Below are positions 1 through 6,613 of a DNA stretch of 25,584 nucleotides, piece by piece. The notes under the pieces are model-generated. The model searched no databases. It saw only the letters and a list, made by a program, of their open reading frames with translations, and was not told the DNA's origin. The stretch comes from JAXFPC01 sp034180005 (lineage in GTDB: Bacteria; Bacillota; Negativicutes; Acidaminococcales; Acidaminococcaceae). Location: assembly GCA_034180005.1 (NCBI GenBank), contig JAXFPC010000055.1, positions 1-25,584 of the forward strand, written 5' to 3'. Numbering within the stretch: position 1 is the stretch's first letter; each line of letters begins with the position of its first letter. The translations under genes and the position numbers were made by a program.

Positions 1-282
1 TGGCGTCTCAGCGACTGCACGCTTTATGTTACGGTGGAGCCGTGTCCCATGTGCAGCGGTGCCATTGTCAACGGTCGCCTGGGTAGAGTCGTGTTCGGCT
101 GCCCGGACAGTAAGGCCGGCGGTGCGGAATCTATTTTTAATATCATTAACAACCCCAATCTCAATCACAGGTCGGAAGTTGTCAGCGGCGTTTGTGAGGA
201 AGAGTGCGCGGCGATCATTAAAAAGTTTTTTCACCGTCGACGCAGAGAAAATAAAGATGACAAGCGCGTTTCTAAAGGTTGA
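1..282 (+). CDS. tadA: tRNA adenosine(34) deaminase TadA (3' part, cut by window start)
   Basis: The open frame enters from the left edge in frame 1 and codes for the last 93 residues of a TadA-type deaminase. TadA converts A34 to inosine in the anticodon of tRNA-Arg(ACG), and the enzyme uses a catalytic zinc. The visible motif is EPCPMCSGAI (about residues 13-22 of the fragment), the PCxxC pair that supplies two zinc ligands; the HAE motif with the third ligand and proton shuttle would lie upstream of the window. The C-terminus is basic (HRRRRENK), as is common in this family. The TGA stop is at 280-282, and a tRNA gene with its own promoter follows on the same strand. A general cytidine/deoxycytidylate deaminase is less likely because of the flanking TadA-type sequence (LYVTVEPCPMCSGAIVNGRL). 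Confidence 0.9.
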   Translation, partial: WRLSDCTLYVTVEPCPMCSGAIVNGRLGRVVFGCPDSKAGGAESIFNIINNPNLNHRSEVVSGVCEEECAAIIKKFFHRRRRENKDDKRVSKG

Positions 283-287
283 GCTGC

Positions 288-316
288 TTGCAAAGAAGAG
301 ATGTTTCCTGTATAAT
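288..316 (+). promoter_or_regulatory. Sigma-A promoter of tRNA-Ser
   Basis: TTGCAA at 288-293, a 17-nt spacer, and a perfect TATAAT at 311-316, which puts transcription start at about 322-324, a few bases before the tRNA. It begins only 6 nt after the tadA stop codon, so the tRNA need not depend on tadA transcription. Confidence 0.75.
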
Positions 317-329
317 TAACAATGTTAAC

Positions 330-418
330 GGAGATGTAGCGAAGTGGTCATAACGCGCCTGACTCGAAATCAGTTGGACCGCAAGGTCTCGTGGGTTCGA
401 ATCCCACCATCTCCGCCA
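330..418 (+). tRNA. tRNA-Ser(CGA)
   Basis: Class II tRNA with an encoded 3' CCA. The acceptor stem pairs GGAGATG (330-336) with CATCTCC (408-414), followed by discriminator G415 and CCA 416-418. The anticodon loop reads CTCGAAA, giving anticodon CGA, which decodes the serine codon UCG. A long variable arm (GGACC-GCAA-GGTCT, with one G·U pair) and the T-arm with GGTTCGAATCC are present. The long variable arm plus the CGA anticodon fits serine. Confidence 0.95.
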
Positions 419-450
419 ATTTTTTCAATAACCGTACATTAAATATTCGT

Positions 451-480
451 GGCTCTGCGGATTCGTTCGCAGAGTTGTTT
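451..480 (+). terminator. Probable terminator after tRNA-Ser
   Basis: CTCTGCG (453-459) pairs with CGCAGAG (468-474) and the stem can be extended by G·U pairs at both ends; it is followed by TTGTTTCATTT. The U-tract is imperfect, so termination may be moderate. Confidence 0.5.
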
Positions 481-531
481 CATTTACGTTTGTATATTTT
501 CAGTGTACCGTAAATTTTTTTTAAACAATAG

Positions 532-546
532 GGACTTTAAAAGTCC
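532..546. promoter_or_regulatory. Perfect 7-bp palindrome, possible operator
   Basis: GGACTTT-A-AAAGTCC, a 7-bp inverted repeat around one central base, ending 4 nt before the -35 of the micro-gene promoter. Its placement fits a regulator binding site (activator or repressor); which protein binds is unknown. Confidence 0.4.
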
Positions 547-550
547 ATAG

Positions 551-579
551 TGGACAAAGATGGAATAGTGTGGTAGAAT
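551..579 (+). promoter_or_regulatory. Promoter of the tandem micro-genes
   Basis: TGGACA (551-556), 17-nt spacer, TAGAAT (574-579); each box matches consensus at five of six bases. Predicted start is about 586, leaving a 26-nt leader to the first micro-gene. Confidence 0.65.
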
Positions 580-611
580 TTATTCACAATAAAAATTAAC
601 GAAGGGGATTT

Positions 612-677
612 ATGATTATGACGTTGGAAAAATTTGTAAAAATATTATACAAAATGACGGTTGCGTACGTTCACTGA
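612..677 (+). CDS. Micro-gene 1: 21-residue cationic hydrophobic peptide
   Basis: A 21-codon frame with ATG at 612 and TGA at 675; a second in-frame ATG at 618 would give the 19-mer MTLEKFVKILYKMTVAYVH. The ribosome site is GAAGGGG at 601-607, well spaced for the ATG at 612 and acceptable for the one at 618. The peptide alternates lysines (K at positions 5, 8 and 12 of the 19-mer) with hydrophobic residues, so an amphipathic membrane-binding helix is plausible. It has no cysteines, no signal peptide and no recognised family. What makes it credible as a gene is the tandem partner at 695-754, which is 15/19 identical in protein while many shared residues use different codons. Candidate roles, all inference: secreted or membrane peptide of the phenol-soluble-modulin kind, type I toxin, or signalling peptide. 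Confidence 0.7.
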   Translation: MIMTLEKFVKILYKMTVAYVH

Positions 678-694
678 AGAGGAGGAAAAAAATT

Positions 695-754
695 ATGTCG
701 TTGGATAAGTTCGTAAAATTTTTATATAAAATAACGGTAGCTTATGTGCATTAA
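695..754 (+). CDS. Micro-gene 2: 19-residue paralogue of micro-gene 1
   Basis: ATG at 695, TAA at 752, product MSLDKFVKFLYKITVAYVH. The ribosome site GAGGAGG at 679-685 is strong. It lies 17 nt after micro-gene 1 and shares its promoter and terminator. Compared with micro-gene 1 the four changed residues are T/S, E/D, I/F and M/I, all conservative. Eight of the fifteen identical residues use a different synonymous codon (K, F, Y, V, A, Y, V, H), a pattern expected from selection on the peptide rather than from a recent DNA duplication. The C-terminus TVAYVH is invariant between copies. No known family recognised; function unknown. Confidence 0.75.
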   Translation: MSLDKFVKFLYKITVAYVH

Positions 755-778
755 AAATATTATTACGAAAAAAATATA

Positions 779-822
779 AAAGCCGCAACATTTTCGGTAA
801 GGAGAAAATGCTGCGGCTTTTA
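779..822 (+). terminator. Terminator of the micro-gene operon
   Basis: A 17-bp stem (779-795 with 804-820) with a single A/C mismatch and an 8-nt loop; A-rich upstream and T-rich downstream flanks. It isolates the micro-genes from the riboswitch transcript that starts near 901. Confidence 0.8.
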
Positions 823-865
823 TATTAGCAGTAATATAAAACAATTAAGTTTTTTAATAAATCAG

Positions 866-894
866 TTGACAAGCTTAATAGTAATATGTATAAT
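866..894 (+). promoter_or_regulatory. Perfect consensus promoter of the riboswitch leader
   Basis: TTGACA (866-871), exactly 17 nt, TATAAT (889-894): an exact sigma-A consensus promoter. Predicted start is about 901, just ahead of the cobalamin aptamer. It is the strongest-looking promoter in the window and probably serves the MsrA-like gene and mutA-mutB-meaB. Confidence 0.85.
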
Positions 895-917
895 TGACTT
901 AACAAATTGATATTGAT

Positions 918-1064
918 ATTACAGGTGCGCTGCTTAATAGAGAAGCCGGTGAAAATCCGGCACGGTCCCGCCGCTGTAAAGTGGAGCAAATTTTAATCAC
1001 GTCACTGGGAAACCGGGAAGGCAAAATTTGCTGTGAAACTGAGTCAGAAGAACTGCCTGTAAAA
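918..1064 (+). ncRNA. Cobalamin riboswitch aptamer
   Basis: Hallmark elements of the B12 aptamer occur in order. TTACAGG (919-925) pairs with CCTGTAA (1056-1062) as the closing stem. AAGCCGGTGAAAATCCGGCACGG starts at 943. GTCACTGGGAAACCGGGAAGG starts at 1001, the B12-box region. GAGTCAGAAGAACTGCCTGT ends the core at 1060. The aptamer binds adenosyl- or related cobalamins and in known cases usually turns expression off. A possible expression platform follows (GCATC at 1065 against GATGTGC near 1099, with CGTC/GACG inside). The next full gene is the MsrA-like gene about 390 nt away, followed by the B12-dependent mutase genes. Confidence 0.93.
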
Positions 1065-1451
1065 TGCATCGTCGTTTGACCTGCGAGAGACGGGGAGAGA
1101 TGTGCGGAGTGGATTTATTATTGTTGGATTGCTTCGTGAATTTCTGCCGTTTTTCAGAGATGTCGGTTTAGGTCGGTATCTGTGAGGAGCGGTTTTCTGT
1201 TTCTATATGCAAAGGTTAATTGATGGCTGTAACCTTTGGAGAGTGGTTGAGCCATTGATGCTGTCATGAAATTTGTACACAGTGCCGGACACACTGTGAA
1301 ATGCTATTCTCAAGTTCTCTTTATTGTCGGAACATTATCCTTTCTCCTCTCTAAAATGCTGCGGCGTAGGGGTGCGCTGCAGCACCACAAATTCAGCCAT
1401 CACTGAAAGTGGTGGCTTTTTTTGTCGCCGCGAAGCAAAGGAGGCCTGATT
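1065..1451 (+). other. Long leader between riboswitch and MsrA-like gene
   Basis: This stretch holds no convincing gene. It contains several potential hairpins: CAAAGGTTA/TAACCTTTG around 1210-1238, CACAGTG/CACTGTG at 1278-1298, GGTGC/GCACC near 1371-1386, and the terminator-like hairpin at 1395-1423. Small frames at 1100-1171 (23 codons) and 1266-1406 (46 codons) have poor ribosome sites. It may be a long expression platform, or the scar of a lost gene that the riboswitch once controlled. Confidence 0.5.
1395..1423 (+). terminator. Terminator/attenuator hairpin ahead of the MsrA-like gene
   Basis: AGCCATCAC (1395-1403) pairs with GTGGTGGCT (1409-1417, one T·G pair) around a TGAAA loop, followed by TTTTTT. 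It ends 14 nt before the ribosome site of the next gene, the classic place for a transcription attenuator. CACCAC at 1383-1388 can alternatively pair with GTGGTG at 1409-1414, and can itself be held in the GGTGC/GCACC hairpin just upstream. Confidence 0.65.
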
Positions 1452-1967
1452 ATGAAAGAATTGTATCTTGCCGGAGGTTCTTATTACGATATGCAGGAAG
1501 TGTTTTCCCGAGTTGCCGGGGTTGAGGACACTGTCGCCGGTTTCGCGGAGGGTGATGCAGCTTTCGGCGACGCGGTGGAATGCGTAAAAATAACTTACAA
1601 TCCCAAACAGACAGATTTGACAACTCTGATGAAAGTTTTTTTCGAGGTGGTTGATCCGTATACTTCTGCAGAGCCGCGTTATCGTACCGGGATCTACTAT
1701 GTGAGCAATGAGGATTTGCCGCAGTTGGAGTATTTTTATAGATTTATGCAGTTGCGTGGTGCCGAACCAAGTGCTGCACTGGGCAATCTTATCGTAAACG
1801 ATACTGTTACACCCAAGCGGGAGCAGCGTCAGCTTATGACCCAGCTTGCTCGTCTGCAGCTGTTTAGGGCAGCACCGCAGGAAGAACAATATTATCTGCG
1901 CCAACATCCGGACTTTGACAGCAACATTGATTTTGCAGCGTTGGTCAAGGCGGGATTAATCAAGTAG
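1452..1967 (+). CDS. MsrA-family protein without the catalytic cysteine
   Basis: 171 residues; the ATG at 1452 is chosen because AAAGGAGG (1437-1443) sits just upstream. The fold family is peptide methionine-S-sulfoxide reductase A: LAGGSYYDMQEVF at residues 6-18 aligns with the family's LAGGCFWCxE motif, VECVKITYNP (42-51) with the conserved ExVxVxYDP segment, VDPYTSAEPRYRTGIYY (67-83) with the DPT...QYRSxIFY segment. The nucleophilic cysteine is replaced by Ser10 (codon TCT) and the Phe-Trp pair by Tyr-Tyr. The only cysteine is Cys44, beside the conserved Glu43. Ordinary MsrA chemistry therefore looks unlikely; the well-kept remainder of the fold argues against simple decay. It lies behind a cobalamin riboswitch and ahead of mutA, an unusual setting for an oxidative repair enzyme. 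Confidence 0.8.
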   Translation: MKELYLAGGSYYDMQEVFSRVAGVEDTVAGFAEGDAAFGDAVECVKITYNPKQTDLTTLMKVFFEVVDPYTSAEPRYRTGIYYVSNEDLPQLEYFYRFMQLRGAEPSAALGNLIVNDTVTPKREQRQLMTQLARLQLFRAAPQEEQYYLRQHPDFDSNIDFAALVKAGLIK

Positions 1968-2105
1968 CTATATACGGACCGGACAACCGTACGACCGTGT
2001 ATATAAATGCTTCTCAAATCTTTTTCGGAAAAATTTGGGCGGCGGTGCGTTTGCCGAGTGAGAGCGGTAGGACCCGTCGGACGGAATTCTGAAAGGAAAG
2101 TTTTT

Positions 2106-2133
2106 TTGCGGAGGTGATAGATTCAGCTTTAAT
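2106..2133 (+). promoter_or_regulatory. Possible weak promoter for mutA
   Basis: TTGCGG (2106-2111), 16-nt spacer, TTTAAT (2128-2133). It could give mutA a secondary start inside the 209-nt gap after the MsrA-like gene. The gap also holds an imperfect hairpin (TATATACGG 1970-1978 with CCGTGTATA 1995-2003) but no clear terminator, so read-through from the consensus promoter at 866 is likely the main source. Confidence 0.3.
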
Positions 2134-2176
2134 GTCTTAATTGACTTTGGTAAATATCAATAAGGAGGAAAAGCCG

Positions 2177-4411
2177 ATGGCTGATGAACAAGAAAAGAAA
2201 CCGTCAGTTGTTGAGGGAGAAAGACCTTTGACAGACGAAGAATTGGTCGCCATGTTGAGAAAATCGGAAAAAGTTGCCGAATTTCCTTCCGTATCGTTGG
2301 ACGAGTTTACAGAGGCGTCTTGGGACGAATGGGTAGAAGCCTGTAATGCTTTGCTTAAGGGCGCACCCTTTGAGAAAGTTATGTATACCAAAAATTATGA
2401 AGGTATAACTTTTGATCCTATCTACAGGCGTGTGGATGTTGACGAAATTTTGCCAACCGATAATTATCCAGGTATGGGCGACTATTTGCGCGGCGCCACG
2501 GTAAACGGCTATGTGCATGAACCTTGGGGCATAGCGCAAAGTTGTGACGAAACGCTGCCTGCTGAAAACAATAAACTGCTGAAACATGAGATTGATAAGG
2601 GATCTACCGTATATAATATCAAACTTGATACAGCGACTCTGCAAGGCGTGGACGTTAAGGACGCGGAAAAACCGGGAGATGAGGGTGTCAATCTGACCAC
2701 AGTGGAAGATATGTCGGTATTGCTTGACGGTCTTGACCTTGGCAAATATCCGGTAATGATCTATGCCGGTGCTTCCGCTACAGGGATGATTGCTTTGACT
2801 GCCGCTGCTTTGAGGGCTGCCGGTAAAAAGGTAAGCTCTTTGAAGGGCGTTATCGGAGCGGATCCTCTCGGAGAAATGATAAAGGCCGGCAAAACGGATG
2901 AAAGTTTGGACGCGCTCTATGATGAGATGGCTGAAGCTATTCGTTGGACTAAAAAGAATGCGCCGGAGCTGCGCACAGTTTTCGTAGACAGTCAAGTGTT
3001 TACCGACGGCGGCGCTGAAGCCGTTCAGGAAGTTGCATATACTTTCGCCGTTGCCGTGGAGTATATACGTCAAATGCAAAAACGCGGTCTTGCTATAAGC
3101 GACATTGCCAAATCTTTGGAGTTCTGTTTTAATCAGGGCGCAAACTTCTTCATGGAAATAGCCAAACTGCGTGCACTGCGTCAAGTATGGTCTTTGATTA
3201 TGGAGCAATTCGGCGCCGAGCAGGAAGACCGTTCGACTGTAGTACACGGTCGTAATGCACGCTTCACCAAGACGGTCATAGACCCCTACGTAAATATGCT
3301 TCGCAATACTACCCAAACTTTCTCCAGTGTTGTGGGCGGTGTTACTACTTTTGAAAACGCTCCCTTCGATCAGTTGATTAGAAAAGGCGATGAGTTTTCC
3401 CGTCGTATAGCTCGTAATCTGCACGTAATGTTGCAGGAAGAGTTCGGCATGATGTGTCCGGTGGATGCTGCCGGCGGTTCCTGGGCCGTAGAGTCTCTGA
3501 CGAAACAGATGGTTGAAAAGATTTGGGCTGAGTTCCAGAAAATTGAGGAGCTTGGAGGAATTTTGAAGGCCTATGAGTCTGCTTATCCGCAGCACGCTAT
3601 CGCAGATGTTTTGGATCAGCGTTTTAAAGCTTTGGAAAAGCGTTCCGACAGAGCTGTTGGCGTCAATATGTATCCTAACATGACGGAAGAACCTCTTGAA
3701 AAGCGTGAGGAAGATGTTGCCGCTATGAAAGCCAAGAGAGTGGCGGCTGTAGAAGTTTATCTGGCGGATATAGATGCCGAGCAGCAGGCAAGCAAACTGA
3801 AAGTTTTGGCTGCCGAAACTACGGTTGACAATAAAATCGCAGCTTTTGAAGCGGGTGCAACTATCGGCGCCGTGAAAGCCGCAGCTAAAAAGGGCGAAGG
3901 ATCATTGCAGATCGAGCCCATCGACGTGCACCACTGGACGGAGAAATTTGAAGCGTTGCGCTTTGATACGGAAAGGTATGTTAAAGAGACCGGAAAGAAT
4001 GTAGAGGTATTCCTGGCCAATATGGGACCGATTCCTCAACATAAGGCACGCGCTGATTTCTCCACTTCTTTCCTGCAGGTAGGCGAGTTTAACGTACATC
4101 TTAACGACGGTTTCCAGGATGGTGAGGACGGTACTGCTATTGAAAAATGCGCCAAAGCTTGCGCCGAAGGCCAATACGATGTAGCTGTAATCTGTTCTAC
4201 GGACGCTACTTATCCGGAGATAGTACCCGCGTTGGCTCCTGAACTGAAAAAAGCTTTGCCCGAGGGAGCAACTTTGTTCCTCGCAGGTGCCGCACCTAAA
4301 GATTTGGAACCTGTTTACAGAGAAGCGGGCGTTGATGATTTCATCAGCGTCAAAGCAAATTGCTTCGCAATCCTTAAGATGCTGCAAAAGAAGAAGGGGA
4401 TGATTGAATAA
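2177..4411 (+). CDS. mutA: Methylmalonyl-CoA mutase small (non-catalytic) subunit
   Basis: 744 residues. An upstream in-frame TTG at 2141 exists, but the ATG at 2177 has AAGGAGG (2162-2168) at proper spacing and is chosen. The protein is the beta partner of the MutAB heterodimer: a TIM-barrel-like mutase region (about 40-560) with sequences such as RNTTQTFSSVVGGVTTFENAPFD and AAGGSWAVESLT, then a C-terminal cobalamin-fold region (about 608-744). The B12-ligand motif DxHxxG is absent: the matching place reads MGPIPQHKARADFS from residue 616, as expected for the subunit that does not bind cobalamin. Its stop overlaps the mutB start by one base (TAATG), implying translational coupling and equal amounts. 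The complex interconverts succinyl-CoA and methylmalonyl-CoA, which in anaerobes of this kind serves propionate production from succinate. Confidence 0.93.
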   Translation: MADEQEKKPSVVEGERPLTDEELVAMLRKSEKVAEFPSVSLDEFTEASWDEWVEACNALLKGAPFEKVMYTKNYEGITFDPIYRRVDVDEILPTDNYPGMGDYLRGATVNGYVHEPWGIAQSCDETLPAENNKLLKHEIDKGSTVYNIKLDTATLQGVDVKDAEKPGDEGVNLTTVEDMSVLLDGLDLGKYPVMIYAGASATGMIALTAAALRAAGKKVSSLKGVIGADPLGEMIKAGKTDESLDALYDEMAEAIRWTKKNAPELRTVFVDSQVFTDGGAEAVQEVAYTFAVAVEYIRQMQKRGLAISDIAKSLEFCFNQGANFFMEIAKLRALRQVWSLIMEQFGAEQEDRSTVVHGRNARFTKTVIDPYVNMLRNTTQTFSSVVGGVTTFENAPFDQLIRKGDEFSRRIARNLHVMLQEEFGMMCPVDAAGGSWAVESLTKQMVEKIWAEFQKIEELGGILKAYESAYPQHAIADVLDQRFKALEKRSDRAVGVNMYPNMTEEPLEKREEDVAAMKAKRVAAVEVYLADIDAEQQASKLKVLAAETTVDNKIAAFEAGATIGAVKAAAKKGEGSLQIEPIDVHHWTEKFEALRFDTERYVKETGKNVEVFLANMGPIPQHKARADFSTSFLQVGEFNVHLNDGFQDGEDGTAIEKCAKACAEGQYDVAVICSTDATYPEIVPALAPELKKALPEGATLFLAGAAPKDLEPVYREAGVDDFISVKANCFAILKMLQKKKGMIE

Positions 4412-6603
4412 TGATGAATCCGGATTTCACTAAGATTGCGCTTCCTGAACATCCCCACTGCTCTTACGAGGAATGGAAGAAAAATCTGGAAGCGAAAATG
4501 GGCGAAGGTTATGACGCGCTTTATGATACGACTCTGGAGCGTATCCCTAAGGAGCCGCTTTATACGAAGGATATTTACGCTAAGTGCAATCACCTTGATT
4601 TCACCAGCGGCATACCTCCTTTCTTGCGTGGACCGTATTCCACGATGTATGTTTTCCGGCCTTGGACAGTACGTCAGTATGCAGGTTTCTCAACAGCGGA
4701 AGAGTCCAATGCTTTTTATCGCAGAAACCTGGCTGCCGGACAAAAAGGTTTGTCAATCGCTTTCGATTTGCCGACTCACCGCGGTTATGATGCTGATAAT
4801 CCACGCGTAGTCGGAGATGTCGGCAAAGCGGGTGTATCCGTTTGCTCCATGCTGGACATGAATATACTGTTTTCCGGTATTCCGCTGGATCAGATGTCCG
4901 TGTCCATGACTATGAACGGCGCTGTACTTCCCATACTGGCATTTTTCATAGTGTCCGGTGAGGAACAGGGCGTTGATAAGTCTATCATGGCAGGTACTAT
5001 CCAAAATGACATTCTGAAAGAATTCATGGTGCGTAATACTTATATTTATCCTCCGGCAATGTCCATGCGTATTATCGGCGATATATTTGAATATACGACA
5101 AAGTATATGCCTAAATTCAACAGCATTTCCATTTCCGGTTATCACATCCAGGAATGCGGCGCAACTTGCGACTTGGAGCTGGGTTATACTCTGGCTGACG
5201 GTATGGAATATATTCGTACAGGTGAAGCTGCCGGTTTGCCGGTGGATGCTTTTGCTAAGCGTCTGTCCTTCTTCTGGGATATGGGTAAGAACTATTTCAT
5301 GGAAGTTGCTAAGATGAGAGCTGCACGCGTACTTTGGGCTAAAATTTTGAAGAGCTTCGGTGCCAAAAATCCGAAATCGATGGCTTTGCGTACGCACTCT
5401 CAGACTTCAGGTTGGTCACTGACGGAGCAGGATCCCTTCAATAATATTGCTCGTACTGCTATGGAAGCTATGTCCGCGGCTTTGGGACACACTCAATCGC
5501 TGCACACGAACGCTTTGGACGAGGCCATCGCACTGCCGACGGATTTTTCGGCTCGTTTGGCTCGTAATACACAGCTTTATATCCAGGATGAGACTAAGGT
5601 CTGCAAGATTATAGATCCGTGGGGCGGTTCCTACTATCTTGAGTATCTGACCAACGAAATCATTCGTCGCGCTTGGGCTCACATTCAGGAAGTAGAAGCT
5701 TTGGGCGGTATGGCGAAAGCTATTGCCACCGGTCTTCCGAAAATGCGTATCGAAGAGTGTGCTGCCCGTCGTCAGGCTGCAATCGACAGCTCTAAAGAAA
5801 CCATTGTCGGCTTGAACAAGTATCGTCTGGCAAAAGAAGATCCGTTGAACGTACTGTCCATTGATAATACAGCGGTACGCAACGCTCAGATCAAACGTCT
5901 TGAAAAGCTACGTTCCATCCGTGATCCGGAGAAAGTACGCCGTGATTTGGAAGCAATTACCAAGGCTGCGGAAAGCCGCGACCATGGCAATCTTTTGGAG
6001 ATGGCTGTTCAGGCTGCACGCGATCGAGCTTCTTTGGGAGAAATTTCCGATGCTGTGGAAAAAGTTTCCGGACGTTTCAATGCCGTAATTCACACGGTAT
6101 CCGGTGTATACTCCAGCGAGTTTGGCGGCAGTGATGAGTTGACGGAGGCCAAACAGCTTGCCGATGAATTTGAGAAGATTGAAGGTCGCAGACCGCGTAT
6201 CTTCCTTGCCAAGATGGGTCAGGACGGTCACGACAGAGGACAAAAAGTTTTGGCGACATCCTTCGCGGATATGGGCTGGGACGTTGACGTAGGTCCTTTG
6301 TTCCAGACTCCGGAAGAAACTGCCCAGGATGCTGTGGACAATGACGTACACATGGTCGGTTTCTCTTCTTTAGCTGCAGGACATAAAACACTGCTGCCGG
6401 CATTGGTCGGTGAGCTGCAGAAGTTGGGACGCGAAGATATTTTGGTTGCTATCGGCGGCGTAATTCCGGCACAGGATTACGATTATTTGTATGAAAACGG
6501 TGCTGCTGCCATTTTCGGCCCAGGTACCAATATTCCAAAATGTTGCACACAGCTGCTGAAAATGTTGGTAGCACGTGCTAAGGAAGAGGCGCAGGAAAAC
6601 TGA
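4411..6603 (+). CDS. mutB: Methylmalonyl-CoA mutase large (catalytic) subunit
   Basis: 730 residues, starting at ATG 4411, with AAGGGGA upstream (4394-4400) inside the mutA end. The N-terminal barrel carries the mutase signature PWTVRQYAGFSTAEESNAFYR (about residues 86-106) and GLSIAFDLPTHRGYDADNP; VRQYAGFST distinguishes methylmalonyl-CoA mutase from isobutyryl-CoA mutase. The C-terminal cobalamin domain has RIFLAKMGQDGHDRG, with His607 as the lower axial ligand to cobalt, and SSLAAGHKTLLP and GGVIPAQDYDYL in the Rossmann-like fold. It is the adenosylcobalamin-dependent catalytic subunit of MutAB. meaB follows after 10 nt, giving a complete mutase-plus-chaperone set; epimerase and decarboxylase genes of the propionate route are not in this window. 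Confidence 0.96.
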   Translation: MMNPDFTKIALPEHPHCSYEEWKKNLEAKMGEGYDALYDTTLERIPKEPLYTKDIYAKCNHLDFTSGIPPFLRGPYSTMYVFRPWTVRQYAGFSTAEESNAFYRRNLAAGQKGLSIAFDLPTHRGYDADNPRVVGDVGKAGVSVCSMLDMNILFSGIPLDQMSVSMTMNGAVLPILAFFIVSGEEQGVDKSIMAGTIQNDILKEFMVRNTYIYPPAMSMRIIGDIFEYTTKYMPKFNSISISGYHIQECGATCDLELGYTLADGMEYIRTGEAAGLPVDAFAKRLSFFWDMGKNYFMEVAKMRAARVLWAKILKSFGAKNPKSMALRTHSQTSGWSLTEQDPFNNIARTAMEAMSAALGHTQSLHTNALDEAIALPTDFSARLARNTQLYIQDETKVCKIIDPWGGSYYLEYLTNEIIRRAWAHIQEVEALGGMAKAIATGLPKMRIEECAARRQAAIDSSKETIVGLNKYRLAKEDPLNVLSIDNTAVRNAQIKRLEKLRSIRDPEKVRRDLEAITKAAESRDHGNLLEMAVQAARDRASLGEISDAVEKVSGRFNAVIHTVSGVYSSEFGGSDELTEAKQLADEFEKIEGRRPRIFLAKMGQDGHDRGQKVLATSFADMGWDVDVGPLFQTPEETAQDAVDNDVHMVGFSSLAAGHKTLLPALVGELQKLGREDILVAIGGVIPAQDYDYLYENGAAAIFGPGTNIPKCCTQLLKMLVARAKEEAQEN

Positions 6604-6613
6604 GGTGATATAA

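Noticed and set aside
26..319. 97-codon + frame overlapping the tadA end
   Set aside because: The TadA zinc motif is in the other frame; this product has no recognisable sequence.
901..1100. Alternative reading of the leader as a T-box or SAM riboswitch because a Met-related gene follows
   Set aside because: No T-box GGTGG-type core or SAM-box motif is present, while the complete set of cobalamin aptamer motifs is.
1100..1171. 23-codon frame right after the riboswitch (starts MCGVDLLLLDC)
   Set aside because: The GGGGAG ahead of it is only 2 nt from the ATG, the codon pattern is not gene-like and it lies in a probable expression-platform hairpin. It cannot be supported without translation data.
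1266..1406. 46-codon frame in the leader with a hydrophobic stretch
   Set aside because: No ribosome site precedes the ATG, and the frame runs into the attenuator stem. It is more likely chance in a structured leader.
2141..2176. Upstream TTG start for mutA
   Set aside because: The ribosome site AAGGAGG at 2162-2168 lies inside that extension and is properly spaced for ATG 2177.
2204..3595. 463-codon minus-strand frame opposite mutA, and similar long frames opposite mutB, metH, purD and guaB
   Set aside because: They are antisense shadows of highly conserved coding genes. Their products are rich in His, Arg, Phe and Ser with no domains, and none has a fitting ribosome site and context.
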